Notes under the pieces: generated by a model
Told to the model about the DNA's origin: nothing
Databases searched by the model: none
Seen by the model: the letters and a program-made list of their open reading frames with translations, nothing else
Shown here: positions 25,896 to 35,642 of the stretch, one piece after another
How positions within the stretch are numbered: the first letter of the stretch is position 1
How the letters are laid out: every line of letters begins with the position of its first letter
Position numbers and translations under genes: made by a program
Source: Neotamlana sedimentorum
GTDB lineage: Bacteria > Bacteroidota > Bacteroidia > Flavobacteriales > Flavobacteriaceae
Direction: 5' to 3'
DNA: 64,000 nt
NCBI RefSeq assembly: GCF_000943565.1
Contig: NZ_JTDW01000001.1
Span: 310,001-374,000 of the forward strand

Positions 25896-27167
25896 TTATA
25901 AATCGTATTGTTTAATTTTTCTGTATAGAGTGCGTTCGCTTATACCTAACTCGGCAGCAGCCAATTTACGTTTACCATTGTGGCGCTCTAAAGACTTTTT
26001 TATAAGTTCTAGTTCTTTGTCTTGTAAAGATAAAGTTTCTTCTTCTTCAATTTCTTCAGCAAAATGATATTTATCGGTTATAGATTCGTTTTCTATTACC
26101 GGTGGTGTGGTGTGTTCTGGAATGCTTAAAAAATCACTTTCATCATCATGTTCTTCAAAAGCAATATCATCATTGGTTGGGTTGCCGTAAATTTTTTGAA
26201 TTAAGCTTTCGTTGTTTTTTTCGACATCTTTAGTGTTACCATTTTTCATGAGTTCCATGGTAAGTTTTTTAAGATCATTGAGATCGCTTTTCATGTCGAA
26301 AAGCACCTTGTAAAGTATTTCACGCTCGCTACTAAAGTCGCTTTCTGCTTTTGTTTGTTTTATAACTGCGGGTAAATTATTTCCAGTTGTTGGTAAATAG
26401 TTGCGCAGAGTTTCGGCAGAAACGGTTCGGTTTTGTTCTAATACAGAAAGTTGTTCGGCAATGTTTCGTAATTGGCGAATGTTTCCGCTCCAGCGATATT
26501 TTACAAGTAGTTGCACAGCGTTTTCAGATAGTTTAACCGTTGGCATTTTATACTTTAATGCAAAGTCGCTGGCAAATTTTCTGAATAATAAATGGATGTC
26601 TTCTTGTCGCTCGCGCAATGGCGGAAGATTAATATCTACAGTACTTAAACGATAAAATAAGTCTTCTCGAAATTTTTCTTTTTGTATAGCTTCAAACATG
26701 TTTACGTTTGTAGCCGCAACAATACGCACGTTAGTTTTTTGTACTTTACTAGAGCCTACTTTTAAAAACTCGCCATTTTCTAAAACACGAAGTAAACGTA
26801 CTTGCGTTGTTAGAGGTAATTCTCCAACTTCATCTAAAAAAATGGTTCCGCCATCGGCTTCTTCAAAATAACCGCTACGTGTTTGAGTTGCTCCTGTAAA
26901 TGCGCCTTTTTCGTGACCAAAAAGTTCGCTATCTATTGTGCCTTCTGGTATAGCGCCACAGTTAACTGCTATGTATTTGTTGTGTTTGCGGTGCGATAAT
27001 TGGTGTATTATTTTAGGAATACTTTCTTTACCAACACCGCTTTCGCCGGTTACTAAAACCGATATGTCTGTTGGTGCAACTTGTATAGCTTTTTCTATAG
27101 CACGGTTTAGTGCTGGCGTATTACCAATTATACCAAAACGTTGTTTTATTGCTTGAACAGATTCCAT
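25896..27167 (-). CDS. Sigma-54-interacting transcriptional activator lacking a receiver domain
   Basis: 423 residues from the ATG at 27167 (MESVQAIKQRF); a start five codons upstream is possible. The protein begins almost directly with the AAA+ domain: Walker A GESGVGKE (41-48), the sigma-54 contact loop GAFTGA (88-93), Walker B with LDEVGEL (111-117) and an R-finger region FREDLFYRLS. About 270-370 is a charged linker. A Fis-type helix-turn-helix ends it (GKRKLAAAELGISERTLYRKIKQ). With no input domain, activity may be set by expression or partners. It lies in an operon with miaB, lptE and secG. Confidence 0.93.
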   Translation of the reverse strand: MESVQAIKQRFGIIGNTPALNRAIEKAIQVAPTDISVLVTGESGVGKESIPKIIHQLSHRKHNKYIAVNCGAIPEGTIDSELFGHEKGAFTGATQTRSGYFEEADGGTIFLDEVGELPLTTQVRLLRVLENGEFLKVGSSKVQKTNVRIVAATNVNMFEAIQKEKFREDLFYRLSTVDINLPPLRERQEDIHLLFRKFASDFALKYKMPTVKLSENAVQLLVKYRWSGNIRQLRNIAEQLSVLEQNRTVSAETLRNYLPTTGNNLPAVIKQTKAESDFSSEREILYKVLFDMKSDLNDLKKLTMELMKNGNTKDVEKNNESLIQKIYGNPTNDDIAFEEHDDESDFLSIPEHTTPPVIENESITDKYHFAEEIEEEETLSLQDKELELIKKSLERHNGKRKLAAAELGISERTLYRKIKQYDL

Positions 27168-27226
27168 TTTTTCTATATTCAAAAGTCGAGATTTAAAGAC
27201 ATCAAGACTTCAAATTTTATTTAATA

Positions 27227-28675
27227 TTAATTGTTTTCTGAATAGCCCACAGCTTCTCCAATTAAGGTAGCACTTGTACAGCTATTAATTTTTACGTTTA
27301 CAAAATCGCCTTCTTTATAATGTTCTTTAGGGAAAACAGCTACTAAGTTTTCTGATGTTCTTCCAGACCATTCTGCATCCGATTTTTTTGATGATTTTTC
27401 AATTAAAACTTCTACCACTTTACCAACATTGCTTTTCATAACTTCTTCGCTTAAATCGCGTTGAAGCTGTACAATTTCGGCTAATCGACGTTTTTTTATT
27501 GCTTCTGGAATGTCGTCTTCTAGTTTTCTTTCGGCTAAAGTTCCTGGGCGTTCAGAATAAGCAAACATGTAACCGTAACTATATTTTACGTATCGCATAA
27601 GCGAAAGTGTATCTTGATGATCTTCTTCTGTTTCGGTTGGGAAACCAGAAATCATATCTTGGCTAATACCACAATCTGGAATAAGTTTGCGAATATTATT
27701 AATAATATCAAAGTATTCTTCGCGTGTGTGCAAGCGGTTCATGGCTTTTAAAATACGGTTGCTTCCACTTTGTACAGGTAAGTGAATGTAATTGCAAATG
27801 TTTTTATGCTTTGCCATGGTTTCAATAACATCAATAGTAAAATCTTGGGGGTTAGATGTTGAGAAACGAAAACGCATTTTAGGTTGTGCTATGGCACACA
27901 TATCTAATAATTTGGCAAAATTAACTGCAGTAGCTTTTTGTATATCGCTGGCTTTATCAAAGTCTTTTTTAAGTCCGCCACCATACCATAAATAGCTATC
28001 TACATTTTGGCCAAGAAGTGTAACTTCCTTATAACCTTTATTGGCTAAATCGTTAATTTCTTCAATAATACTTTGTGGGTCTCTACTGCGTTCGCGACCA
28101 CGAGTAAATGGCACAACACAAAATGTACACATATTATCGCAACCACGTGTAATAGATACAAAAGCAGTTATACCATTGCTATTTAATCGAACAGGAGAAA
28201 TATCGCCATAGGTTTCTTCTTTAGATAAGATGACGTTAATAGCATCTCTACCTTCATCAACTTCGGCTAAAAGGTTGGGTAAATCTTTATAAGCATCGGG
28301 GCCAACAACTAAATCTACAATTTTTTCTTCTTCAAGAAATTTACTTTTAAGGCGTTCGGCCATACAACCTAAAACCCCAACTTTCATTTTAGGGTTATGG
28401 TTGTTTTTTATTGTGTTATATTTTTCTAAACGCTTACGTACGGTTTGTTCGGCTTTATCGCGAATAGAGCAGGTGTTTACTAAAACTAAATCGGCTTCTT
28501 CAATAGTTTGCGTGGTGTTAAAACCTTGTTCAGATAGTATTGAAGCAACAATTTCACTGTCGCTAAAATTCATGGCGCAACCATAACTCTCTATAAAAAG
28601 CTTGCGTTTATTGCCTTCTTTTTGTTCTAGAATTAAAGATTCACCTTGTTTATTTTCGTCTATTGTCTTTTCCAT
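27227..28675 (-). CDS. miaB: tRNA (ms2i6A37) methylthiotransferase MiaB
   Basis: 482 residues. It adds the methylthio group to i6A37 of tRNAs reading U-starting codons, using two Fe-S clusters. Present are the N-terminal cluster cysteines ([24 protein letters not shown]), the radical-SAM motif CDNMCTFC and GRERSRDP, and the C-terminal TRAM domain ([30 protein letters not shown]). The length is normal for Bacteroidetes MiaB. It is first gene of the operon that ends at secG, with a good promoter upstream. Confidence 0.97.
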   Translation of the reverse strand: MEKTIDENKQGESLILEQKEGNKRKLFIESYGCAMNFSDSEIVASILSEQGFNTTQTIEEADLVLVNTCSIRDKAEQTVRKRLEKYNTIKNNHNPKMKVGVLGCMAERLKSKFLEEEKIVDLVVGPDAYKDLPNLLAEVDEGRDAINVILSKEETYGDISPVRLNSNGITAFVSITRGCDNMCTFCVVPFTRGRERSRDPQSIIEEINDLANKGYKEVTLLGQNVDSYLWYGGGLKKDFDKASDIQKATAVNFAKLLDMCAIAQPKMRFRFSTSNPQDFTIDVIETMAKHKNICNYIHLPVQSGSNRILKAMNRLHTREEYFDIINNIRKLIPDCGISQDMISGFPTETEEDHQDTLSLMRYVKYSYGYMFAYSERPGTLAERKLEDDIPEAIKKRRLAEIVQLQRDLSEEVMKSNVGKVVEVLIEKSSKKSDAEWSGRTSENLVAVFPKEHYKEGDFVNVKINSCTSATLIGEAVGYSENN

Positions 28676-28708
28676 AATTATTTGAAATATTTCATTTCAA
28701 CAAGCATG

Positions 28709-28741
28709 CAAAGATATAATTTATTTATGGTTTGGTGACAA
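28709..28741 (-). promoter_or_regulatory. Promoter of the miaB operon
   Basis: On the minus strand TTG (28741-28739), 22 bases, then TATCTTTG (28716-28709), an exact TAnnTTTG element. It lies 34 bases before the miaB ATG. Confidence 0.55.
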
Positions 28742-28920
28742 ATTGGCAGTTAATTTTTGTGTTTATAATTTCTGAAAATATTGCAAGTCATCGCGCAACC
28801 TTTTTAGAGTTTTTTTATCTATTAAGTAAATACGTATTTAATACATGTTTGGAAAAACGGATTTGTTTAAGCTTAAAACCGCTAGTTTTATTCACTTGCT
28901 TATCAGAAAATTAAATCAAA

Positions 28921-29370
28921 ATGAAGAATAATTTTAAAATAACACTTTGGACAATTGTAGTTTTGTCGAGTTTAACAAATATGACCTGTGATGATGCTAT
29001 GAATGATGATGATTCTGAGAATTGCGATAAAACCGCTGTGCTTGACGCAGAAATGTATGCGAATTTAGAAACCGATTTTTTTACCATGTCCAATGTTAAA
29101 ATTACAGATGATTGCCTAAGTTTTAGTTTTAGCGCATCTGGATGTAGTGGCGATTCTTGGGAGTTTAATTTGGTTGATTCTGAAGCTGTTGCAGAATCGT
29201 CGCCAGAACAACGTTATTTAAAAATACAATTAATAAATAATGAAGCTTGTCTTGCTGTTTTTACAAAACAAATAAGTTTTAATTTAAAACCATTGCAAAT
29301 TAATAACACCCAAAACGAATTAATTTTAAATATAGAAGGCTTAGATAATGCCTTAACTTATAAATACTAA
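28921..29370 (+). CDS. Hypothetical lipoprotein
   Basis: 149 residues. The signal sequence ends LSSLTNMTC (Cys23), a lipobox-like site. The mature part starts with an acidic cluster (DDAMNDDDSENCD) and contains paired cysteines (DDCLSFSFSASGCSGDSWEF and NEACLAVF), suggesting disulfides. No family is recognised. It is divergent from miaB and stands 74 bases ahead of the LVIVD lipoprotein gene, possibly in one unit. Confidence 0.65.
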   Translation: MKNNFKITLWTIVVLSSLTNMTCDDAMNDDDSENCDKTAVLDAEMYANLETDFFTMSNVKITDDCLSFSFSASGCSGDSWEFNLVDSEAVAESSPEQRYLKIQLINNEACLAVFTKQISFNLKPLQINNTQNELILNIEGLDNALTYKY

Positions 29371-29444
29371 CTCTTTTAAAAATAAAGGAATAACTACATG
29401 ACTTTTTTCTTTTTTGTATCTTTAAAATAAAAACCAATTACACT

Positions 29445-30671
29445 ATGAAAACTAAATTTATATGTTTAATTCTCACGCTTTGTTTTGCATTTTCATGCGA
29501 TAAAAAAGACGATTTTGAAATAGTGCAAGTCGCTACACCATTGGTAATGAGTAAGGCCGATTTTAGGAACTCGGTCGAAGTTTCTGCTCCGCAAACCATA
29601 CAAGAAGTTGGGAAAATTTATGCTTATAAAGATTTCATTTTTATTGGCGATGTTGAAGGTATTCATGTTATTGATAATACAAATCCAGAAACACCAACTA
29701 CAATAAAGTTTATAAAAATTCCTGGAAACGAAGATATTTCGGTAAAGGACGATTACTTATACGCCGATAGTGCTACAGATTTGTTGGTTTTTGATATTTC
29801 TAATATTAATGATGAAGTTAAGTTAGTTGAAAGGTTAGAAGATGTGTTTAGTGTTTACGATTACCAAATGCCAATTGAAGCCGATGAAGCCGATTATAGT
29901 AAACTTAATTGGGAAGACGATATTATTGTAGGTTGGACTGTGACAGCAGAACGAAGAAAAAAACGTGACGACGAGCGATTTATAGATTTTGTTTCCGATG
30001 TTGCAGTTATTGAATCTTCAACAGGAACTGGAGGTTCTTTGGCGCGTTTTCAAATCGTAAATAATTATTTGTATACCGTTGGGTCGTACGAAATGTCAAT
30101 TTTTAATATTTCGAATTTATCACAACCCGTTTTAGCAAATACACATTATGCCGGTTGGAATATTGAAACCATGTTCGAAGCCGACGATTATTTGTTTTTA
30201 GGCAGCACAAATGGTATGTATATTTATAATTTAAATAATCCGGCATCGCCAGAATATGTTTCAGAATTTACCCATTGGGAAGGTTGCGATCCTGTAGTTG
30301 TAGATGGCGATTATGCTTATTTAACATTGCGTGGTGGTAATGCTTGTGGGCAACTAGAAAGTGTTTTAGAAGTTATTGATGTAAGCGACAAAGCAAACCC
30401 AACTTTGGCAGCGCGTTATGCTTTAGAGAATCCTTACGGTTTAGGAATTAAAGGAAATACACTTTTTGTTTGCGATGGTACCGCTGGACTAAAAATATTC
30501 AATAAAGAAAATCCGTTAGATTTAAATATGATAAAAGGTTATAACGATATTCAATCGAAAGATGTTATTCCTTTGCAAAACTCCTTGTTAATGATTGGAG
30601 GAAATGTTTTATACCAATTCGAGTATCTAGAAAACGACATAAAACCAATAAGTACCTACAGTTTAAATTAA
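29445..30671 (+). CDS. LVIVD-repeat lipoprotein (beta-propeller)
   Basis: 408 residues with a lipoprotein signal ending CFAFSC (Cys18). The mature protein has LVIVD-type repeats that form a propeller: GIHVIDNTNPETPTTIKFI, LLVFDISNINDEVKLVERL, EMSIFNISNLSQPVLANT, GMYIYNLNNPASPEYVSEF, VLEVIDVSDKANPTLAARY and GLKIFNKENPLDL. Such proteins sit at the outer membrane of many Bacteroidetes; no enzymatic role is known. Confidence 0.85.
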   Translation: MKTKFICLILTLCFAFSCDKKDDFEIVQVATPLVMSKADFRNSVEVSAPQTIQEVGKIYAYKDFIFIGDVEGIHVIDNTNPETPTTIKFIKIPGNEDISVKDDYLYADSATDLLVFDISNINDEVKLVERLEDVFSVYDYQMPIEADEADYSKLNWEDDIIVGWTVTAERRKKRDDERFIDFVSDVAVIESSTGTGGSLARFQIVNNYLYTVGSYEMSIFNISNLSQPVLANTHYAGWNIETMFEADDYLFLGSTNGMYIYNLNNPASPEYVSEFTHWEGCDPVVVDGDYAYLTLRGGNACGQLESVLEVIDVSDKANPTLAARYALENPYGLGIKGNTLFVCDGTAGLKIFNKENPLDLNMIKGYNDIQSKDVIPLQNSLLMIGGNVLYQFEYLENDIKPISTYSLN

Positions 30672-30692
30672 TTGTATAACTAATTGAATATT

Positions 30693-30720
30693 AAAGCTCT
30701 GCTGTTAGGTGGGGCTTTTT
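30693..30720 (+). terminator. Probable terminator after the LVIVD gene
   Basis: AAAGCTC (30693-30699) can pair with GGGCTTT (30712-30718) including a G-T pair, followed by T residues. It is weaker than the other stems listed here. Confidence 0.5.
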
Positions 30721-30780
30721 GTTTGTAATATTTATAAAAAAACGATTACATTTAAAAAATAAAACCTTCAATTAATATTC

Positions 30781-31560
30781 ATGAATACCGTAAATAATAT
30801 TTCAAAACGCATAGAAGAAGCTAGATTGCTCGATTTTGGCGATATTTTTAATAAATCAATAGAGCTTTTTAAAAAAACTTGGGTGCAAGGGTTGTTGCTT
30901 CAGTTGTTTTCGTTAATTGTTATGCTGCCAATAATTCTTATGTTTTATGTGCCATTTATTGGGATGATAATGGAACAGCAACGAAGTGGTTATACCGATC
31001 CGGAAGCTATGGATAATTTTTTTGGAAGCATGTCTGTGTTGTATATTGTAGTTGTAGGATTTGGCGTTATTGTTTTAGGTGTTATTACAACGGCATTAAA
31101 TACTGCGTTTTATCGAATTATGAAAAAGATAGATTATGGCGAATCTGTTATTACTCAAGATTTTTTCTACTTCGTAAAAGGAAAATATCTAGCCAAAATA
31201 TTTACCTTAATGCTAATTGCTATACTTATATTGATACCATCGGCGTTAATGTGTTATTTGCCTTTGTTTTATTTTGCGGTGCCTGTAATGTTTGTTTTTA
31301 CCATTTTCGCTTTTAATGAAGATTTATCGGTTGGGGAAATACTTTCGTTAGCTTTTAAATTAGGAAATAAAAAGTGGGGGATAACATTAGGTTTGTTAAT
31401 TGTCTCTTATATAGGTATAACCTTAGCAACTTTTATCACCTGTGGTATTGGCGGTATTTTTGTTCAATCGTTTTTATTTCATCCTATATATTTAATTTAT
31501 AAGGAAGTAATTGGTTTTGATGAAACTAGTGCAATTGATGAAATAGGAACAATTTCATAA
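30781..31560 (+). CDS. Integral membrane protein of unknown function
   Basis: 259 residues with a short helical N-terminus (ISKRIEEARLLDFGDIFNKSIELFKKTW) and about five or six membrane spans (38-60, 85-108, 135-158, 160-180, 200-225). The arrangement resembles the DUF975/GlpM-like membrane-domain proteins that in Flavobacteria are often misnamed beta-carotene monooxygenase; no catalytic residues support an enzyme. It is a single-gene unit with a terminator behind it, ahead of topA. Confidence 0.7.
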   Translation: MNTVNNISKRIEEARLLDFGDIFNKSIELFKKTWVQGLLLQLFSLIVMLPIILMFYVPFIGMIMEQQRSGYTDPEAMDNFFGSMSVLYIVVVGFGVIVLGVITTALNTAFYRIMKKIDYGESVITQDFFYFVKGKYLAKIFTLMLIAILILIPSALMCYLPLFYFAVPVMFVFTIFAFNEDLSVGEILSLAFKLGNKKWGITLGLLIVSYIGITLATFITCGIGGIFVQSFLFHPIYLIYKEVIGFDETSAIDEIGTIS

Positions 31561-31585
31561 TAAATAATTTACTTAAAAAATTAAC

Positions 31586-31620
31586 AGCCTGTGTTTAAGA
31601 TGTTAAATACAGGCTATTTT
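31586..31620 (+). terminator. Terminator before topA
   Basis: AGCCTGTGTTTAA (31586-31598) pairs with TTAAATACAGGCT (31603-31615) with one mismatch; ATTTT follows. Confidence 0.75.
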
Positions 31621-31676
31621 AGTTTAAATTATCTAATGAAAGACTATAAAATTAGGATGTTAAATTTTTTTTAGTA

Positions 31677-31684
31677 TAAATTTG
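31677..31684 (+). promoter_or_regulatory. Candidate -7 element of topA
   Basis: TAAATTTG matches TAnnTTTG exactly, within TATAAATTTG, 19 bases before the topA ATG. No convincing TTG is seen at the expected -33 distance, so only the -7 part is called. Confidence 0.35.
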
Positions 31685-31702
31685 TAGCTCAAAACACGAA
31701 GT

Positions 31703-34186
31703 ATGGCGAAGAATTTAGTGATAGTTGAGTCACCTGCAAAAGCAAAAACCATTGAAAAATTTCTTGGTAAAGATTTTAAAGTAGAATCTAGTTTTGGGCA
31801 TATTGCCGATTTACCAAGCAAAGAATTAGGGGTCGATGTTGAAGGTGATTTTAAACCCAAATACGAAGTATCTAAGGATAAAAAAGCGGTTGTAAAAAAA
31901 CTTAAAGACTTAGCTAAAAAAGCCGAAATGGTTTGGTTAGCAAGTGATGAGGATCGCGAGGGTGAAGCTATTGCATGGCATTTGGCCGAAACATTAAAGC
32001 TCGATAAAGATAGAACTAAGCGTATTGTGTTTCACGAAATTACTAAATCCGCCATTTTAAAAGCTATCGAAAACCCAAGAGGTATAGATTACGATTTGGT
32101 TGATGCGCAACAAGCACGTCGTGTGTTAGATAGAATTGTAGGTTACGAGCTTTCGCCGGTATTATGGAGAAAAGTAAAAGGCGGTTTGTCTGCAGGTCGT
32201 GTACAATCGGTTTCAGTGCGATTAATTGTCGAGAAGGAACGCGAAATTGCAGATTTTAAACCTGTAGCATCATATAGAATTGATGCTGAATTTTCAAATG
32301 AAGACGGGCAAACATTTAAAGCAAAGCTTCCTAAGAATTTTAAAACTAAAAAAGAGGCTTTAGCGTTTTTAGAAAAAAATGCTGCTGCAAACTTTAAAGT
32401 AGCCGATTTAACAAAAAAACCAGCAAAAAAATCACCTGCAGCACCATTTACAACATCAACTTTACAGCAGGAGGCATCACGTAAATTATATTTTTCGGTA
32501 AGTAAAACCATGACGATGGCACAACGCCTATACGAAGCGGGTTTAATTACTTACATGAGAACCGATAGTGTAAACTTATCCGAGGAGGCAAGAAAAGGAG
32601 CTGAGAATGAAATTAAAAAGGCCTATGGTAACGAATATAGCAATCCTAGAAATTATGTAGGCAAAGCTAAAGGAGCGCAAGAAGCTCACGAAGCTATTCG
32701 TCCAACAAACTTTGCAACGCATAGTGTAAATATAGATAGAGATCAAGCAAGGCTTTACGATTTAATATGGAAACGTGCCATAGCATCGCAAATGAGTGAA
32801 GCTAATTTAGAGCGTACCAATGTAAAAATTGAAGCCGATACACATAAAGAAATATTTACTGCAAACGGCGAGGTTATTACTTTCGATGGTTTCTTAAAAG
32901 TATATTTAGAAGGAACAGATGATGAAGATACCGAGCAAGATGGTATGTTGCCAGCAATGAAGGTTAACGAAACCTTATTGAATAGCTACATTACAGCAAC
33001 CGAACGTTATACGCGACCGCCAGCACGATATACTGAAGCTTCTTTAGTTAAAAAGTTAGAAGAATTAGGTATTGGTCGTCCGTCTACATACGCGCCAACA
33101 ATATCAACTATTCAAAATAGAAATTATATTGAAAAAGGTACTGTTGATGGTGTAGAGCGTGAATATTCGCAATTAACACTTCAAGAAGGAAATGTAAAAG
33201 ATGTAACCTTAACCGAAAAAGTAGGTTCAGATAAAGGTAAATTAGTGCCAACCGATATTGGGATGATTGTAACCGATTTCCTGGTTAATCATTTCGATGC
33301 TATTCTCGATTATAATTTTACAGCGAAAGTTGAAGAAGATTTTGATGATATTGCTGAAGGAAAAGAAGATTGGCAAAAAATGATGAAATCGTTTTATAAA
33401 GATTTTCATCCAGTTGTTGAAGATGTAAAAGAAAATGCCGATAGAGAATCTGGTGAGCGTATTCTTGGAACCGACCCAACAACAGGAAAGCAAGTAAGTG
33501 TCCGTTTAGGAAAATTTGGCCCTATGGTGCAAATAGGAACAGTTGATGATGAGGAAAAACCACAATTTGCAAGCCTAAGTCCAGATCAACAATTAAATAC
33601 CATAACCTACGAAGAGGCGATGGATTTATTTCAACTTCCTAAAAACTTAGGTGAGTTTGAAGGCGAAACGGTTGAAGTAAATAACGGACGTTTCGGGCCA
33701 TACGTGAAATTTGGAAAAGCTTATGTGTCGTTGCCTAAAGGAATCGATCCGTTAAGCGTTGAATTAGACGATGCTATTGTTTTAATAAAAGAAAAGCAAA
33801 AAGCCGATGCGCCAATTTACCATTATCAAGATTTACCAGTTCAAAAAGGAAAAGGGCGTTTTGGCCCATATATTAAATGGAACAACATGTTTATTAACGT
33901 AAACAAAAAATACGATTGGGATAATTTATCCGATGATGATATTGTAACGCTTATCGAAGATAAAATTCAGAAAGAAAAAGATAAGCTTATTCATTCTTGG
34001 GAAGATGGAGCTATTCGTGTTGAAAAAGCACGTTGGGGAAGGCATAATGTAATTCATGGAAAAACTAAAGTAGAGTTAGCAAAAACCGTTGATGTAAGCG
34101 AAATGACTTTAGAGGAGGCAAAAGCTATTATTGAAGCTAATGCTCCTAAAAAGAAAGCTAAAAAAAGAGCAACAAAAAAGAAGTAA
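31703..34186 (+). CDS. topA: DNA topoisomerase I
   Basis: 827 residues, type IA topoisomerase that relaxes negative supercoils. The Toprim domain is at the N-terminus (LVIVESPAKAKTIEKFLG, SDEDREGEAIAWHLAE), then the central domain with the active tyrosine in TYMRTDSVNLSEEA, and GRPSTYAPTISTI. The C-terminal half carries repeats of the GRFGPYVKFG and GRFGPYIKWN type (topo C4-like repeats without zinc cysteines), as is usual in Bacteroidetes, and a Lys-rich end. It is followed by the arginase-like gene and gldKLMN on the same strand. Confidence 0.98.
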   Translation: MAKNLVIVESPAKAKTIEKFLGKDFKVESSFGHIADLPSKELGVDVEGDFKPKYEVSKDKKAVVKKLKDLAKKAEMVWLASDEDREGEAIAWHLAETLKLDKDRTKRIVFHEITKSAILKAIENPRGIDYDLVDAQQARRVLDRIVGYELSPVLWRKVKGGLSAGRVQSVSVRLIVEKEREIADFKPVASYRIDAEFSNEDGQTFKAKLPKNFKTKKEALAFLEKNAAANFKVADLTKKPAKKSPAAPFTTSTLQQEASRKLYFSVSKTMTMAQRLYEAGLITYMRTDSVNLSEEARKGAENEIKKAYGNEYSNPRNYVGKAKGAQEAHEAIRPTNFATHSVNIDRDQARLYDLIWKRAIASQMSEANLERTNVKIEADTHKEIFTANGEVITFDGFLKVYLEGTDDEDTEQDGMLPAMKVNETLLNSYITATERYTRPPARYTEASLVKKLEELGIGRPSTYAPTISTIQNRNYIEKGTVDGVEREYSQLTLQEGNVKDVTLTEKVGSDKGKLVPTDIGMIVTDFLVNHFDAILDYNFTAKVEEDFDDIAEGKEDWQKMMKSFYKDFHPVVEDVKENADRESGERILGTDPTTGKQVSVRLGKFGPMVQIGTVDDEEKPQFASLSPDQQLNTITYEEAMDLFQLPKNLGEFEGETVEVNNGRFGPYVKFGKAYVSLPKGIDPLSVELDDAIVLIKEKQKADAPIYHYQDLPVQKGKGRFGPYIKWNNMFINVNKKYDWDNLSDDDIVTLIEDKIQKEKDKLIHSWEDGAIRVEKARWGRHNVIHGKTKVELAKTVDVSEMTLEEAKAIIEANAPKKKAKKRATKKK

Positions 34187-34320
34187 TTAGGTTTTTGGTT
34201 AAACTATTTTTAGTGAATAGCGTAATTCTTGTAATTTTTTTCAAAAATCTATTCAAAAATCCATTTATTCTTTTAATATTTGTGATAAGCAAAATATAAA
34301 AAATAACTGCTTTTACTTTA

Positions 34321-35487
34321 ATGGATTTTAGTTTTTTATCCCCAGTGCCAGATGCTGTTTTAGCTCATAACGAGCTTCTTTCGCAGCAGGCTTTAGGCAA
34401 AAAAATTAAAATTCACTCTGCTCAAAACGGTGTTCCAGATCTACAAGGCGTAAAAGTTGCTGTTGTTGGGGTTTTAGATAATCGCAATGATATTAATTAT
34501 ATTGGGGAAACGTTTCAATTAAACGAAATTCGAAAAGCATTTTATAGTTTGTTTCCTGGTAGTTGGCATGTTGTTATTGCCGATTTAGGAGATATTTACA
34601 AAGGTGAAACAGTAAACGATACCTATTATGCTCTAAAGGAATTGGTAGTTACTCTTTTAAAAGCCAATATTATACCAGTTATACTAGGAGGTTCGCAAGA
34701 TTTAACTTATGCTAATTATCGTGCTTACGACAATTTGGTGCCGATGGTTAATATTGTAAATGTTGATTGTAAGTTTAATTTAGGTGATTCGAGTAAGCCT
34801 ATAAAGAGCAATAGCTTTGTTGGTAAAATAATTTTAGATAAACCCTATAACTTATTTAATTACGCTACGATAGGATATCAAACCTATTTCAATCCTCAAG
34901 AAGAAATAGACTTGATGGAGAGTTTGTACTTTGAATACTACCGCCTTGGAGAAATTTCAAACAACATTACATTGGTCGAACCGGTTATGCGAGACGCTAA
35001 TATTGTATCCGTCGATATGTCTTCTATAAAAAGTTCCGACTTAAGTTTAAAGCAGAAATATTCACCAAATGGATTCGACGGTAAGGAAATTTGTGCTATT
35101 ACTCGTTATGCAGGGATAAGTAATAAAGTAACTTCGTTTGGGATTTATGAATATAAAGCTTCAAAGGATGACGAAGTGACTTCGATGCTCATAGCGCAAA
35201 TGATTTGGTACTTTGTTGAAGGTGTTAATTATCGTGTTAATGATGATGATTTTTCAAACGAAAATAATTTCAAAAAATTTATAACATTAACAGAGTCAGA
35301 GGAATTAGTGTTTTACAAGAGCAATAAAACAGGTAGATGGTGGATTGAAATTCCTTTTTTGGCAAATGTTAATAATAAATTAAAAAGACACACGTTATTA
35401 CCATGCATGCATCAAGATTATATCGATGCATGCAATAATAAAGTGCCAGAACGTTGGTATAAGGCAATTCAAAAGAATAGTGTTTAG
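34321..35487 (+). CDS. Arginase-superfamily protein that has lost most metal ligands
   Basis: 388 residues with the arginase/formimidoylglutamase fold. The three metal-binding motifs are recognisable but altered: GGSQD (123-127) where GGxH is expected, DCKFN (149-153) for DAHxD, and SVDMSSIKS (230-238) for SxDxDxxDP. Only Asp149 and Asp232 of the six ligands remain, so hydrolase activity is unlikely. It is commonly annotated formimidoylglutamase. Its position between topA and gldK, 155 bases before the latter, suggests a non-catalytic role or simple conserved gene order with the gliding genes. There is no signal peptide. Confidence 0.8.
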   Translation: MDFSFLSPVPDAVLAHNELLSQQALGKKIKIHSAQNGVPDLQGVKVAVVGVLDNRNDINYIGETFQLNEIRKAFYSLFPGSWHVVIADLGDIYKGETVNDTYYALKELVVTLLKANIIPVILGGSQDLTYANYRAYDNLVPMVNIVNVDCKFNLGDSSKPIKSNSFVGKIILDKPYNLFNYATIGYQTYFNPQEEIDLMESLYFEYYRLGEISNNITLVEPVMRDANIVSVDMSSIKSSDLSLKQKYSPNGFDGKEICAITRYAGISNKVTSFGIYEYKASKDDEVTSMLIAQMIWYFVEGVNYRVNDDDFSNENNFKKFITLTESEELVFYKSNKTGRWWIEIPFLANVNNKLKRHTLLPCMHQDYIDACNNKVPERWYKAIQKNSV

Positions 35488-35642
35488 GTTTTTAAATAGT
35501 TTAAATGCTTTTTTAATCGGTAAAATGTAAATTTTATACGATGAAATGTAAATTTTTTAGATAAAAAGTTGTTTTTTAAAAAATATATAAATATGTTTAC
35601 GCTCTCAAATAAGAAGCTAAAATAATTAACCTCGAGTTTTCT

